From Anniella stebbinsi (Eukaryota > Chordata > Lepidosauria > Squamata > Anniellidae), in assembly GCA_029215795.1 (NCBI GenBank), contig JARDYH010000002.1:59993001-60057000 (forward strand): a DNA stretch of 64,000 bases. The letters are read 5' to 3'. Position 1 is the first letter of the stretch. Every line of letters starts with the position of its first letter. The position numbers were made by a program, and so were the translations under genes. The notes beneath the pieces were generated by a model. The model saw only the letters and a program-made list of their open reading frames with translations. It searched no databases and was not told where the DNA came from. Shown in pieces: positions 22,798 to 34,153 of this stretch.

Positions 22798-23152
22798 GGC
22801 CTCCTCCACACGAGACGTTTAATGAGCCTTGAAGGCTCATTATAAATTTTACCTACACACGAGCGGAGCGCAAAACGGGCGTACAGGCGCGTTATCTCCC
22901 CGATAATGCGCATTTTCGAACGCGCGTTAAATAGCGACTTTTATTTTGCTCCGGCCGTTAAAGCGCATTTTCGCTGTGTGAACAAGCGATTATGCGCATT
23001 AACTACCTGTAAAGTGCTTTTTGGGCATCTTTTAATGCGCTTCGCCGCTTCTCGCCGCCTCCCGTGCAGAGGGATTAGGCGTAAATGCGCCTCCGCGAAA
23101 ATGCGCATAATCCCCGAACCGGGCGCAAAAGCGCATCCTTGTGGAGGGGGCC
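22798..23152. mobile_element. 355-bp PIF/Harbinger-like MITE, copy 2
   Basis: Same length and ends as copy 1; I see one substitution in 355 bp. Flanks are ATA on the left (22795-22797) and TTA on the right (23153-23155), so the 3-bp duplication has one mismatch. Near-identity with copy 1, 10 kb away, points to recent movement or local duplication; the differing flanks favour movement. Confidence 0.8.
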
Positions 23153-23155
23153 TTA

Positions 23156-24336
23156 GACACAAATAACATTGATTTTGGTGAATTCATCCTATTTAGTTTC
23201 CCTTATGTTGTTTGTTCTGAACACCAGATGTCACTCTTGTCACAAATTGCAGAGGAAAGACCCTAACCATATTTTAATACCAACAGAATCTTACTAGAAG
23301 TACATAGTAAATTGGTCTGGCTTGCACAGACATGATAAAGCATTTTATCTTGTGGCTCTAATAACATTCCACACATGGACTGGGAAAAGGAAACCATATA
23401 CTGGCACTAGTGTTCCTCTAATGTTGTGTATATTGATAATTATCATGGCTGTCCAGACCAGGGGTAGGTAACCTCTTCCAACCAGGGCTGAATTCAATTT
23501 CAGAGGAGCTCTCAGGGGCTGCACTCCGGTGTTTGGGGGAAGAGGTGTGGCCACCTAGGAAAACCCAGGAAGACAGGATAGGGACACCAGGAGGCACAGA
23601 TTGGGATCCCACCTCTGGTTAAGGCCTATGGTATATATCAATGGGAATCTACAGTCTCAAATACATATGGAGAGTTATGCCAGTCAGATGATTTTCATAT
23701 TTTTAAAAGAGGTAGAGATGTGGGAAGGGAAGGGCCATGGTTCCCCCAGTCAGTCCACTTTGGGAACCTTCTTCATTTATGGTGTGTAAAAAAAGGGCAC
23801 AATGAGATGGAAAGTTCCTTCAGACCTTCTTATTCTTATTCTTATTCTTATTCTTATTGCTACTGCTGCAGGGCCAGTGCAAGAACTCCCACAGCAAGGA
23901 ACTGCCCCTGCTGCTGGGGAGGAAGAGCACGAGGAGCCACCTCTGCTGTGCGGAGGAGCAGGAGCCACCAGAGCTGCCACTGCCCCTCCCCCTCTTCTGT
24001 CAGCTGCTGCCAGAGAGGAGGAACTGCCACCCTCCCTTCTTCCTCTGCCTTCCCTCTTGTGGCACAAGAGGTCTCCAAGGCTACCTCTCTGCCAATGCCT
24101 CACTCTCAGGAATGACATACCAGGGCTGAGCTACATTGTGTTGAATGAGGACATCCATGAACTGGGGAGAAAAAGTCATGCAGACCGTTCCTGGGATTCC
24201 TTCAGAGGAATACTTAAAGAGTCTTTGAATTGGGGGTTGCTCAAAGGATAGTTTGCCCCACATCATCAAACTTGCCCTGAAAGACGCAGATGCAGGAGAG
24301 TCCTAGGTACAGAGGGGGCATTGCCCATCCATGGGA
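23156..24336. other. No gene recognised; (ATTCTT)n microsatellite
   Basis: A TATTCT microsatellite at 23826-23859 lies upstream of a GC-richer stretch (23870-24110). That stretch holds overlapping open frames on both strands, none with a recognisable domain. Confidence 0.45.
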
Positions 24337-24536
24337 ACATACGGAAACTGCCTTACATTGAGTCAGACCATTGGTCCATGTAGCCCAGTATTGTCAACAC
24401 TGACTGGCAGCAGCTCTCCAGGATTCCAGGCAGGATTCATTCCTAGCCCTACCTGGAGCTATCAGGATCAGACCTGCAACCTTCTGAATGCAAAATAAGT
24501 GCTCTACCACTGAGCTACAGCTGTCACATGCCCAAG
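24337..24536 (-). repeat. tRNA-derived SINE
   Basis: Read on the minus strand, it starts with a tRNA-like head (AGCTGTAGCTCAGTGGTAGA, an A box; then GGTTGCAGGTCTGATCC in the B-box position). It continues into a body containing CAGTGTTGACAATACTGGGC and AATGGTCTGACTCAATGTAA. It is the same family as 56905-57115. Confidence 0.7.
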
Positions 24537-24565
24537 AGGCCTGGTCAGCATCCTACATTAACTGA

Positions 24566-24781
24566 GGCTGCTTCCAGATGAGACTTTTATTGTGTCGTCA
24601 TGCTGCCTCATTCATGGAATTTTGCAGGGGGGCAGGCATCATCTTCCACTTGTAAACCTCTCATGTTTTCCCTCAGCTTCTTCCGTTTTTTCTCTTAGCG
24701 TGTAAAATCCATTAAGTAAGAAAAGATGGAATAGCCACATATTGTTGTTAGCACTAGAACCCCCTCCATCTGGAAGCACTC
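24566..24781. repeat. Possible MITE with GTGCTTCCAGATG-type ends
   Basis: GCTGCTTCCAGATGAG at the left is complementary to CCATCTGGAAGCAC at the right. No clear target duplication; interior unremarkable. Confidence 0.35.
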
Positions 24782-25117
24782 TAAGAATGCATCCTAGAAT
24801 GCTGCAAGTCCATTGGCTGTTGCACCAGAGACCTGTAGCCCTGCTAGGACATTGGTTTCTTGCAAATAGCTGGAAGAATAATTAAAACAAAATCCATATT
24901 CCTTCATTGAGGTTGGTCTGTTCCTAATTGATTGTAGCACAGCATATAAGAGGTATTATAGAGTTCTCATATGTGATTGAAGCTGGTATTTTAACGTTTA
25001 TAAACTGTATGTGCTGCTGATGGTCATTTGTTTTGTTTTGGAGTAAAACAAAAGGTTCCACAGAACTCTCAACATAACATTATGTTATCCAGCAATATCC
25101 TTTCCCAAGGCTAAGGC
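24782..25117. other. No gene recognised
   Basis: AT-rich sequence without ORFs or repeat ends that I can support. Confidence 0.45.
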
Positions 25118-25436
25118 CATGTTTGGATGCCACAATAGTCACGATAGTCAATGGTGGATTAGTAGTCAATAGCCAACCCACAGTTGGTTATTTTGTGGGT
25201 ACTCCCCATATGATCAGAGAAATAACCAACCATGAGTGGATTATAAGCAATTGGGGTGGATTATTAAACAATGGTGTGTTGACTAACTCATCCCCCGCCC
25301 GCTCTACCCCTCTCAGTCCTCTGTAGCCAGTGGAAATAACCGGTTGCCTGCCACATGACATAATAATCCAGAATGTGTTAAATAACCCATTGTGGGTTAT
25401 TTAACTCATTGTGTGTTATTGTGTCGTCTAAACCTA
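25118..25436. repeat. MITE, GTGTCGTC-end family, copy 1
   Basis: The left end GTTTGGATGCCACAATAGTC and right end TTATTGTGTCGTCTAAACC are imperfectly complementary. The interior repeats TAACCAAC/GTTGGTTA and AATAACCCA/TGGGTTATT motifs. A related element is at 52348-52544. Confidence 0.5.
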
Positions 25437-27455
25437 GTCTAACATTGTGTTATGATGTCTACTCTCTTGTCCTGGTCAGCATTGTCCTTTCCCAATGTTG
25501 ATTGAATGTGTGATCTTTGCAGGTTCCACCTATTGTATGGCTTCCTGTTGAGCACAACTGGGAGATTCTCAATGATTGCCCCCTTGTAAACCAACTCTCC
25601 ATTGCCCCAATGTCAATTTCTGTTCCTACAGGGGAAAGCCCTTAAGTAATAATTTCCACTCATCAGTCCCCCCCGTCCCTGCCTTTCATTTTAAAAATAG
25701 TATTTTTAACTATAAGTAAAAGAAAAGAAATTATAGAAAGCAGTAAATAAAGCCTCTCCCCCCTCCCCCTCCCCCCTGGGAACAAAACTTGACACTGGTG
25801 AGGCTGAGTTGCTATGGGGGAGGGGGAAATACATCACCAATCCCTCGGCCCAGTTCAATAGGAAATGGGCAGAAATCACTTACAGGCACAGGAGCCCTGA
25901 AAAGTTTCAATATAATTTAGACATTCCATACTGGATAGTCTTGTGCTATAATAATAAGGAGGAGGAGGAGGAGGAGGAGGAGGAGGAGGAGGAGGAGGAC
26001 AATGACACAAATTAGGTCAGTGAGAACAGGAGGGGTGTGAAGAAAACACTGGAATGCAACAACCTGACAGCACTGTCTGGATGCTCTCCAAAAAGTGTAT
26101 GAAAAGCAAATGGCAATTCCAGAGAAAGGTGTGGGATCAACCAAGAATCCTCTACTATGAAGACAGCAGACATTTCCTAAGCAGACCAATGGATGTGCAA
26201 AGGGTTCCCTGAGCAGATCCACTGCCCTAGTGAATTGCAAATTAATGGCCAACAATTCTGCAACTGTTTGGAGATGTCTCCATAAAACAAAGCTGTTGCT
26301 TTGTATTTCATCAGGATTCTCTCCTCATGAAATTCTAGATTGTTTGTCAAGCTCATAAAAAGTCAGCTTTTTTTAAGCAGTTAAGTAGTGTAAAGCAAAG
26401 TTGAAACACAATCTGTGACTTGTAGCCCTAGGGCACAAAAGGGTGGGAGGAGAAACAGCTAAATAACTCTTGTTACAGTCTCTTTTCCAATATTTTCAAG
26501 ATAGCATGAAAAAAGCAGCTGCACAAATTCATTTCTTTAAGCATTGCTGACTATACAATTGTTGGGACTGACATAGTAGTGGGGGCGGGGAGACAGAGTA
26601 TTATGATACCACCCTTAAGGCAACAAGACAAGTTTTTAAAACCTGCAAAGTGTTTTGAAGATTTGTGCATCAGAAGGACTCCCAGAGCTTTTCTACAAGA
26701 GGGATTTATCATGTGCTCATCATTCACTAGTCATGTTTGTTTATGAATTCTTTAGACAATGTCATGATTCTCCAATTTTGCTTCTATTTATAAACACTAC
26801 TTTTGGCGAATTTTTTTTTAGAGCAGGGGAAATGGGATTATTTCTGAAAAGCAAAAGAAAATGCTTGTGTATTGTGCTTTCTGCTATACCACAGTGCCAC
26901 CTAGAGGTTATGTTGTGGAAAAGCAGGAAAGGAAACACTCCTCATATAGTGCTCAGATCTCACTTCTGTGACAAAACTGAAAGTAGATGTAGTGAATTAA
27001 CAACTTCATGTAGAAAAGCCCCAGAAGAAAATGTCCAGTGTCCATGATCTACAATTTATTGATTTCAGATTTTAGTGGATAGAGCACAGGATTAAAGCTT
27101 GTGTGCGAGGCAGACATAGGAATGTCCATCTCTGAACTAAATTAATGTGGCTGCAGCAGCCTATATTAACAACTTCTGCTTTAATGCACAAATCTTCCCT
27201 AGATGCCAGGGGATGGCATTTTACCCTGATTTACATATACTACATATAAGTAGGAGGGATGTCACCTTTGTGCTAGAGATACTGCAGGGAAAGAAAATCC
27301 ATTTATTTTATGTGCTGGTCATGTCCTGAAGTGGCTAGATACTGGACACTAGTATTTAACAAATTCCAGACCGATTGCAATATCCCATCCAAAATTTAGC
27401 GCAGATCCATTCATTCGTTGATTTTCAGGTATTTTTTAAAGTTTGAGGTTTCTGA
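25437..27455. other. No gene recognised; (GGA)n microsatellite
   Basis: A (GAG)n tract at 25957-25999 creates a poly-glutamate ORF that I do not believe. The 130-codon ORF at 26655-27047 has no recognisable domain. Confidence 0.45.
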
Positions 27456-28718
27456 CCGCTTCTGAAGAAGCCCTCCCTGGATTCCCTGGACCTTAATAAC
27501 TACAGACAAGTATCGAATCTTTCATTTCTGGGCAAGGTGATCAAGAGGGCAGTTGCCTTCCAATTCCAATTCCAAGCAGTTTTGGATGCTACAGATTTTC
27601 TAGACCCATTTCAAACCGGCTTCAGGGCAAGATACGGAGCTAAGACCACTATGGTCGCCTTAGTGGATGATCTACGCTTGAGTATTGATAGGGGGAGTGT
27701 GTCCCTGCTGATACTTCTGGACCTCTCAGCAACTTTCGATACCATCGACCATGGTATCCTTCTGGGACGCCTGGGGGGATTGGGAATCGGGGGCACTGTG
27801 CTTCAGTGGTTCCTACCTCTCGGGAAGGTTCCAGATGCTTGGGGATAGTTGGTCCTCAAAGAAGGAGCTGTTGTATGGAGTACCACAAGGCGGCATCCTA
27901 TCCCCAATGCTGTTTAACATCTACAAGAAACTGCTGGGAGAGATCATCTGGAGGCATGGTGTGGGGTGCTATCAGTACGCTGATGACATCCAAATATATT
28001 TCTCTTTGCCTTTGACAACAGCATCAGCTAAGGATAGTGTGACTCCTCTGAATGAATGCTTGGAGGCTGTAAGGGGCTGGATGAGGAAAAACAAACTGAA
28101 GCTGAATCCAGATAAGACGGAGGTGCTTACTGTCAAAGGCCCCAACCTGGGTTTGGAGGTGTGTCAACCGGTTCTGGATGGGGTTACACTTCCCCTGAAA
28201 GGCTGTGTTCACGGCTTGGGGGTGCTCCTGTATCCGTTGCTCCAAATGACAGCTCAGATAGATGTGATGGCCAGGAGTGCCTACTATCAGCTTCGGCTGA
28301 TGCGCCCCTTCCTAGAGTTGGAAGACCTAAAGACGGTAGTGCACGCACTGGTAATTTCGAGGCTCGACTTCTGCAATGTGCTGTACATAGAGCTACTTCT
28401 GTGCCTAGTCCGGAAATTTCCAACTATTTCAAAATATGGCAGCCAGGTTGGTCACCGGTACATCTAGGGTGACCATATCACACCAGCTTTAAAATCACTT
28501 TACTGGTTGCCAATTACTTTCTGGTGAAGTGCAAAGTGTTGGTCATCACCTTTAAATCCTTACATGGTTTGGTTCCAGATTTCTTGTGGGATCACCTTCT
28601 CCCATACAATCTGCCCCGCACACTCAGGTCCTCTAGGAAGAATTTGTTACAGTCAGCCAAAACTAGGCTGACAAATGTTACCCAGAGGACCTTCTCTTCT
28701 GCCGCTCCCAGACTGTGA
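27456..28718 (+). pseudogene. L2-type LINE reverse transcriptase, frameshifted
   Basis: Encodes the RT of a non-LTR retrotransposon. In order: LNNYRQVSNLSFLGKV, DPFQTGFRARYGAKT, LLILLDLSATFDTIDHGILL, GVPQGGILSPMLFNIY, the catalytic YADD box within YQYADDIQIYF (about 27975-28005), then NKLKLNPDKTEVL. The C-terminal part (CKVLVITFKSLHGLVPDFL, TRLTNVTQRTFSSAAPRL) lies at 28524-28718. The frame changes near 27800 and again between 28440 and 28524, so it is dead. Confidence 0.75.
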
Positions 28719-28960
28719 TTCATCAACTTAACAGTCTCTTTGACTTTAAGAAAGCCATAAAGACCAATCTCTTCTAGCAGGCCTACCCAGTTGAATTTTA
28801 AGAGTTTTATTTGTGTTTTATTGATATTTTAATAATGTATTAGTTTTATGTGGTTTTAATCAGTTTTATGTATTTTATATTTGATGTTGTTCCCCGCCTC
28901 GATCCAGAGGGAGAGGTGGATAAGAAATAAATAAATAAATATATTATTATTATTATTATT
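27456..28960 (+). mobile_element. L2-type LINE, 3' half
   Basis: RT and C-terminal coding region followed by a 3' UTR ending CCGCCTCGATCCAGAGGGAG, then AAATAAATAAAT and an ATT repeat. This tail form recurs at other squamate-type LINE ends in the window. It is 5'-truncated: the endonuclease is missing. Confidence 0.75.
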
Positions 28961-28967
28961 TAAACAA

Positions 28968-29270
28968 TGCCACTTTTACAGATAAAGAGATGAAGCTTGG
29001 CACTTTGATAGCTCCGATATAGAGCTTTAGCAATGCCAAGTTTGAAACAGATCTGTTCATCCATTGATTTTTAAGATTTTATTTTAAAAAACTGAGTTTT
29101 TTTTTAAAAAAAAATTAAAAAAAACAAACATCGTTTTTAAAAATAAGGAGATGAAACTTGGCATCACGATAGATCTTAAGTAGGGCTTCAGCCATGCCAA
29201 ATTTCAAGCAGATCTGTTCATCTGTTGAGTTTTAGCAAGTTTCAAAACAAAATTGAACTTTAAAATTAAA
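28968..29270 (+). repeat. Two tandem units of about 155 bp (hAT-arm repeat)
   Basis: GATAAAGAGATGAAGCTTGG ... CAGATCTGTTCATCC and AATAAGGAGATGAAACTTGG ... CAGATCTGTTCATCTG are two diverged units of the sequence that forms the inverted arms at 21062-21998. Confidence 0.55.
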
Positions 29271-29555
29271 AAAAATAAAAACACCAGCCTGCCAGCAGGC
29301 CGGCATCAAACCCTATTAAGCAGTTGCTTGCAGTGGAGTGAGGATACAATCAGAAAAGATATTTGAGGGAAGGGAGAATGTATCACACAGAGTATAGCAA
29401 CAAAGTATAGCAACAGCTACAAAAGTAGGAGTGAGTGAAGTTAATTTCAGATACATCGAATGTTTCACTTGTTATTTCAGTGATTTTAACATTAAGATGT
29501 TATGTAGAACAGATTTGTCTTAATTGTGTGCTGTAAAATCAGACATGTGACCAAC
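29271..29555. other. No gene recognised
   Basis: Short AT-rich interval between repeats. Confidence 0.5.
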
Positions 29556-29687
29556 GCTATGTTCAGGTGGGCACACACCCTTGGTGCTGGACACCCCCCC
29601 TGGGGTCAGACATAGTAGGGATGCCCTCTTGGGGGCCAACCATATAGTCCTCCTTTTTGGTTTCCAATATATGGTCACCCTAGCTCT
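29556..29687 (-). repeat. hAT-like repeat end (GACCATAT family, second subfamily)
   Basis: Same order as 10131-10265: CTATGTTCAGGTGGGCAC, CCCCCTGGGG, CCTCTTGGGGGCC, TCCTCCTTTTTGG, ATATGGTCACCCTAG. Confidence 0.55.
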
Positions 29688-29867
29688 AAGCAGGCTAGCT
29701 TGACCGCTATCTTGAAATGAGGTTTCACTTTATTAAAAAAAAAAAAAGCTTCTAAGGAAGCTTCTAAGCCAAAAATGTTTGCTAGATAATTTCTGTCATA
29801 AGCCTAAAATGATATAGGACCTTGCAGCGTTAGTTGCAGCCTCTTTGTTTAAACTGTGTGCCATCTT

Positions 29868-30450
29868 TGATTCATCCTGCAAAAAAAGCAAATGCTCTTT
29901 TGGGCTGCATTAATAGAAGTATAGCTTTCAAATCACGAGAGATACTGGTTTCCCTCTATTTGGCACTGGTTAGGCCAATCTTGAGTACTGCGTCCAGTTC
30001 TGGGCAGGATGCAGACAAGCTGGAGTGTGTTCAGAGAAGGGCAATGAGGATAATCAGGGGTCCGGAAACAAAGCCCAGAGAAGAGAAGACTGAGGGGAGA
30101 CATGATAGCACTCTTCAAATATTTGAAAGGTTGTCACACAGAAGAGGGCCAGGATCTCTTCTCGATCAACCCAGCATGCAGGACACGGAATAATGGGCTC
30201 AAGTTACAGAAAGCCAGATTCCGGCTGGACATCAGGAAAGTCTTCCTGACTGTTAGAGCAATACCACAATGGAACCAATTACCTAGGGAGGTCGTGGGCT
30301 CTCCCACATTAGAGGCATTCAAGAGGCAGCTGGACGACCATCTGTCAGTGATGCTTTAAGGTAGATTCCTGCATTGAGCAGGGGTTGGACTCGATGGCCT
30401 TATAGGCCCCTTCCAACTCTACTATTTTATGATTCTATGATTCTATGACA
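29868..30450 (+). mobile_element. CR1 LINE, 3' end
   Basis: Encodes the last part of CR1 ORF2 in broken frames: ANALLGCINRSIAFKSREIL, ALVRPIL, DKLECVQRRAMRIIRG, then FKYLKGCHTEEGQDLF, RTRNNGLKLQ, VRAIPQWNQLPREVV, LEAFKRQLDDHL. The 3' UTR ends with the CR1 hallmark short repeat ATTCTATG (ATGATTCTATGATTCTATGA at about 30428). Opposite orientation to the copy at 56369-56890. Confidence 0.85.
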
Positions 30451-30924
30451 TATACTGGGGTATAAACCTCATTATTACTTACTGGGTAAAACTGATAGCC
30501 GCACAACCTTTATTCTCTACCCCCCCTTCCTTTTTTGTTATATTGCCAAGTGAAATCAATATTATGGCCTTGACATCATGAGGGGGCAGTACTGCCCAGG
30601 GATTAACCAAAAACTCCTCCAGTTGATAATAATGGGGGAACCTGGAAGTGCTGGGTGGATGGAGAAAGACCAAAAAAAACCCCAGCTCTCCCAATCATAG
30701 GGATGGACATATATAGATTGTCCTTATTGTTAAGGCTGCCGGGCATTCTTTTGTTAGGCAGATTGCTGGTTAATCTTTCAGAAGGTCATTGGTGTTTCAA
30801 TGGAAGCTTAATGGTTAGGAAATAGTTGGGAAGCTCACAATTTTTGAAATGAGATATCCATCAGAGCTTGGAGAAGGCAACAACCCTGCAGCTGAGAGGA
30901 AGGGGCAGATGGAAGGTGCATGTG

Positions 30925-30970
<46 letters not shown>

Positions 30971-31917
30971 GTTTGCAGAGAATGTGAATTGATCCTTTCT
31001 AGCTGGACACGGGATACAACTTGGATGGCTGTCCAGATTGCTCTCTCAGGGGAGGGTCTTCTGCTTGTAGGAGTCCTTCTTTGCTTCCACGTTTGCTCTG
31101 ATTATATATTTGTAAACTAGTAAACAGATCTGGTTTTACACGGATTGGAATAGCTTTTCGTTTGATACAGCAAGGCCTTCAAACCAACTTACACAGCTGT
31201 CAGATTTGGATGTATTGTGCTTGCCCCATCTTACTGAAGCCATGCCCATTGAAATCCCTAGGCATGGCCCCTGCCCTGGTGCAACCCTATAGACTTCTGA
31301 AGGAGGGATCTGTGGACTCCATTCCCCTGAGAGGGGGCTGCCCGCACAGCAAGGGGCAGGTGTATAACTGTGACCCTCCATCTACTAATCTCTCCAGGCT
31401 TCAAACTGTATGGACTGCAAAGCTATGGGATGGTTAGGGAAGTCTGCCCCTAGTGGCTGAAGATGTTACTGTGGGCTTCAACCACAAGGAGGGTACGAGG
31501 AAACTATGGTGCGGAAAGGGCCATAATAGAGCTGAGACGCGCGAGAGAGAGAGAAAGAGAGAGAGAGAGACTGGGTGCAAATCCTTCTTCATCTATGCAG
31601 CTCAGTTTCATCCTACTCTTGTTCTGTTCCAGTCAGTGGTCACAGCCAAGCAGCAGTTCAAACTGAGACTTGAAATAAGCTGTAGCTCAGTCTGAGTGGT
31701 TCGCTCAGTCTCTATGGACAAGACCTCTTTTATTAATGACAGCCTTGCCCAATTTAACAAATGTTCATTTCAACAACATTGTGGGGACTTCCAAAATCCA
31801 CAGTAGTGTAATATCTTTATTAGGGCCACCAAATGAACACATAACAAATTTGCAAGCTTTTGAGATCTTCAAATCTCTTCAAATCAGTGGGCGAGGAGGC
31901 GATAATGGGTAGAATCC
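30451..31917. other. No gene recognised; (GA)n microsatellites
   Basis: (GA)n tracts at 30928-30968 and 31541-31571. ORFs across them are artefacts of the repeats. Confidence 0.5.
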
Positions 31918-32049
31918 CATGCTGCTGCTCCGCTTACTCCATTGATGTAGCGCTAGCATAAATGACTTCTAATGCAATGCCAGTGATGGGTTTTCCTGGG
32001 GAAACTAGCTTATGTTAGTGCTACATCAATGGCATAAGGGGAGCACCAG
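31918..32049. repeat. Short foldback element (about 130 bp)
   Basis: GCTCCGCTTACTCCATTGATGTAGCGCTAGCAT at the left is imperfectly complementary to ATGTTAGTGCTACATCAATGGCATAAGGGGAGC at the right (arm positions 31927-31960 and 32010-32044). Confidence 0.55.
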
Positions 32050-32079
32050 TGTTGGATATTTCCCAACTTTAGAAGCTGT

Positions 32080-32434
32080 GGCTGCCTCTACAAGAGAGGT
32101 TTAAAGCTCTTTCAAGGCGCTTAAAAAAATTTACCTCTACAAGAACGGAGCGCAAATCAGGCGTAGAGGCGCGTTATCTCTCCGATTATGCGCATTATCG
32201 AATGCGCGTTAAACAGCGAGTTTTATTTTGCTCTGTCCGTTAAAGCGCATTTTGACTATGTGAATAAGCGCTTATGCGCATTAACAACTTGTAAAGCGCA
32301 TTTTGGTCATCCCTTAATGCGCTTCGCGGCCTCTCACCGCCTCTCATGCAGAGATATTAGGCGTAAATGCGCTTTAGCGATTATGCGCATAATCGCCTAA
32401 CCAGGCGCAAAAGCGAATCCTTGTAGAGGGGACC
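32080..32434. mobile_element. 355-bp PIF/Harbinger-like MITE, copy 3 (diverged)
   Basis: Same 355-bp length and the same order of GCGCA-rich blocks as copies 1 and 2, but many substitutions. Ends are GGCTGCCTCTACAAGAG and, reversed, GGTCCCCTCTACAAG. TGT flanks it on both sides (32077-32079 and 32435-32437), a 3-bp duplication. Confidence 0.75.
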
Positions 32435-32437
32435 TGT

Positions 32438-33479
32438 ATTAGTTATTTTTAAAAAACAAAAACAAACCTCAACTGAAGCCATATTATTTCCAGCTTGGTT
32501 AATATAAAAACAGCCCAGTTTCTCTCTGTGATTCACTGGTAAAAGGGGGCGCTCCTGTATCCCCCATCCCTGGCAACAGCATCCACTTCCTTTCGTGCTC
32601 AGTGGCTCGTGCTCACCTCCCCCATGGCAGTGGTGGCTCACAACCCCACTAGGTGGCAGCAGCAGCGCCAGTTTGACATCCCACCTCAAGCTTGCACTGG
32701 CCCTGGGCACTTGGGGCTCCTCATATGATGGGGCTTCTGGGAGTGTGGGCTGTCTGGAGTCTGTGCTGAGGGCAATTCTTCCCCTGCTCTTTCTCCTCCT
32801 CAGAGTGCATAGCCTTCTCCCCCAGATATTGGGAGTCTGATACCAGGGCTCATGACAAATGAGCCTCAAAAGAGTGTTATGAGGATAGAATGGGGGGAAA
32901 GCATGCAAGCCAGCCAGAGCTCGTTAGAGGCTGGGCTGAGGGTGGGTGGGTACAAAAATAGTAAATCATGTTAGAGGATTATCATCTAATTACTAGGGAG
33001 GGGAGAACTCTCACAAGGCAATGGCGCTTATAGGGCCAGACTTGCGGGCACAAATTCAGAGGTCCCTGCAGTCCCAAGAGCCCCCAAATGACAATAGTGG
33101 CAAGCAGTGGCAGCTTTGTCTTTTCCTTTTTTAAAACTTTTCACAGTGGGCACAATGAGACCACTGGACTAAGATTTAGCTTTATGGCAATACCTGGCCG
33201 GCATCTCAGAGTTGACAAAGGGGTGTTGACAGCTCAGAACAGATGCTTGATGCTTTCTCCATGGGAGAGATAGAAAGAGATCTCTGGGGTGACATACCTT
33301 TCCCACTTCTCATACACAGTTCTATTTAAACTGTGTATGAGAAGAATAGAAGCGTTTCTGGAATGAGGCAGGGAGAGACAGAGAAATGCAATTTTGAGAC
33401 AAACTGAGAAAGAGATACAGAGAGAAAGAGATCTGAGCCTGAGAGCTCTTAGTTAACAGTATTTGGGGTGCAGAGCAGG
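32438..33479. other. No gene recognised; one perfect hairpin
   Basis: Contains a 16-bp perfect hairpin with a 7-nt loop at 33306-33344 (CTTCTCATACACAGTT and complement). The 175-codon minus-strand ORF at 32381-32908 shows no recognisable domain. Confidence 0.45.
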
Positions 33480-33590
33480 CCCATAGCCAGCCTAACCATT
33501 GTGCCTGATGGTTTTAACTTTTGTGAACCACCCAGAGAGCTTCGGCTATTGGGCGGTATAGAAATGTAATAAATAAATAAATAAATGTTC
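33480..33590 (+). repeat. LINE 3'-tail fragment
   Basis: GAACCACCCAGAGAGCTTCG, GGGCGGTATAGAAATG, then (AAAT)n. Same tail as at 61100-61156 and, reversed, at 60386-60470. Confidence 0.6.
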
Positions 33591-34153
33591 TGGGTGGGCA
33601 CCAAAATATAGGAGGCAGCTCATCTGGTTTGCAGGCCTTTTAAAGACAAAATTGTAAAAAGCTTTTAAATTATTTGTTTGTAAAAAAAAATTCGCGGGGG
33701 AGAAAATTTAGGGAGGTGCAGAGGTGCCCTTTTCTGTGGTTTCTGATATACGGCAGTGGATTTACTATTTGTAGAGTGCCATGCTGTCCATCTCCACCAA
33801 TGCTCAACTTGTATATTTATAAATACACGTATCTATTATGTCTCCGGTGATCTCTCCTCCATAGGAAATCAAACCTGGCTAAGCACTGCCCCTAGAACAT
33901 CTCACCCCTCGAGGAAGTAAGGCACATGCAGTAGTACAGCTAGGGCTGGACCTTGGGACTGAGCTTTGTAGGGTGGCCACGTGTCCTCTTTTACAGAGGA
34001 CAATCCTCTACTTGAAGGGCTGCTAGAGGACCATCCCCTGTTTTAAAGGTTGCCCTGCTCACTTCCAGATTAAAGATAAAGAACCATAACAAACAGTGGC
34101 CAGCAACTGTGAGCCCCTGAACAGCAGATTGTACAGGCAGGCACACAGGTCAC
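33591..34153. other. No gene; fragment resembling a GACCATAT-type repeat
   Basis: At 33968-34075, TAGGGTGGCCACGTGTCCTC ... GAGGACCATCCCC resembles a diverged hAT-like repeat of the GACCATAT group. Confidence 0.35.

Noticed and set aside
25809..26015. ORF with a poly-glutamate tail
   Set aside because: Produced by a (GGA)n microsatellite; no domain upstream.
28466..28490. AGGGTGACCATAT inside the LINE, like a hAT end
   Set aside because: It lies where the LINE protein should read a DHITPALK-type segment, so it is native LINE coding sequence with a chance match.
33306..33344. 16-bp perfect hairpin considered as a microRNA precursor
   Set aside because: The stem is too short and does not extend beyond 16 bp; a precursor needs a stem of about 30 bp.
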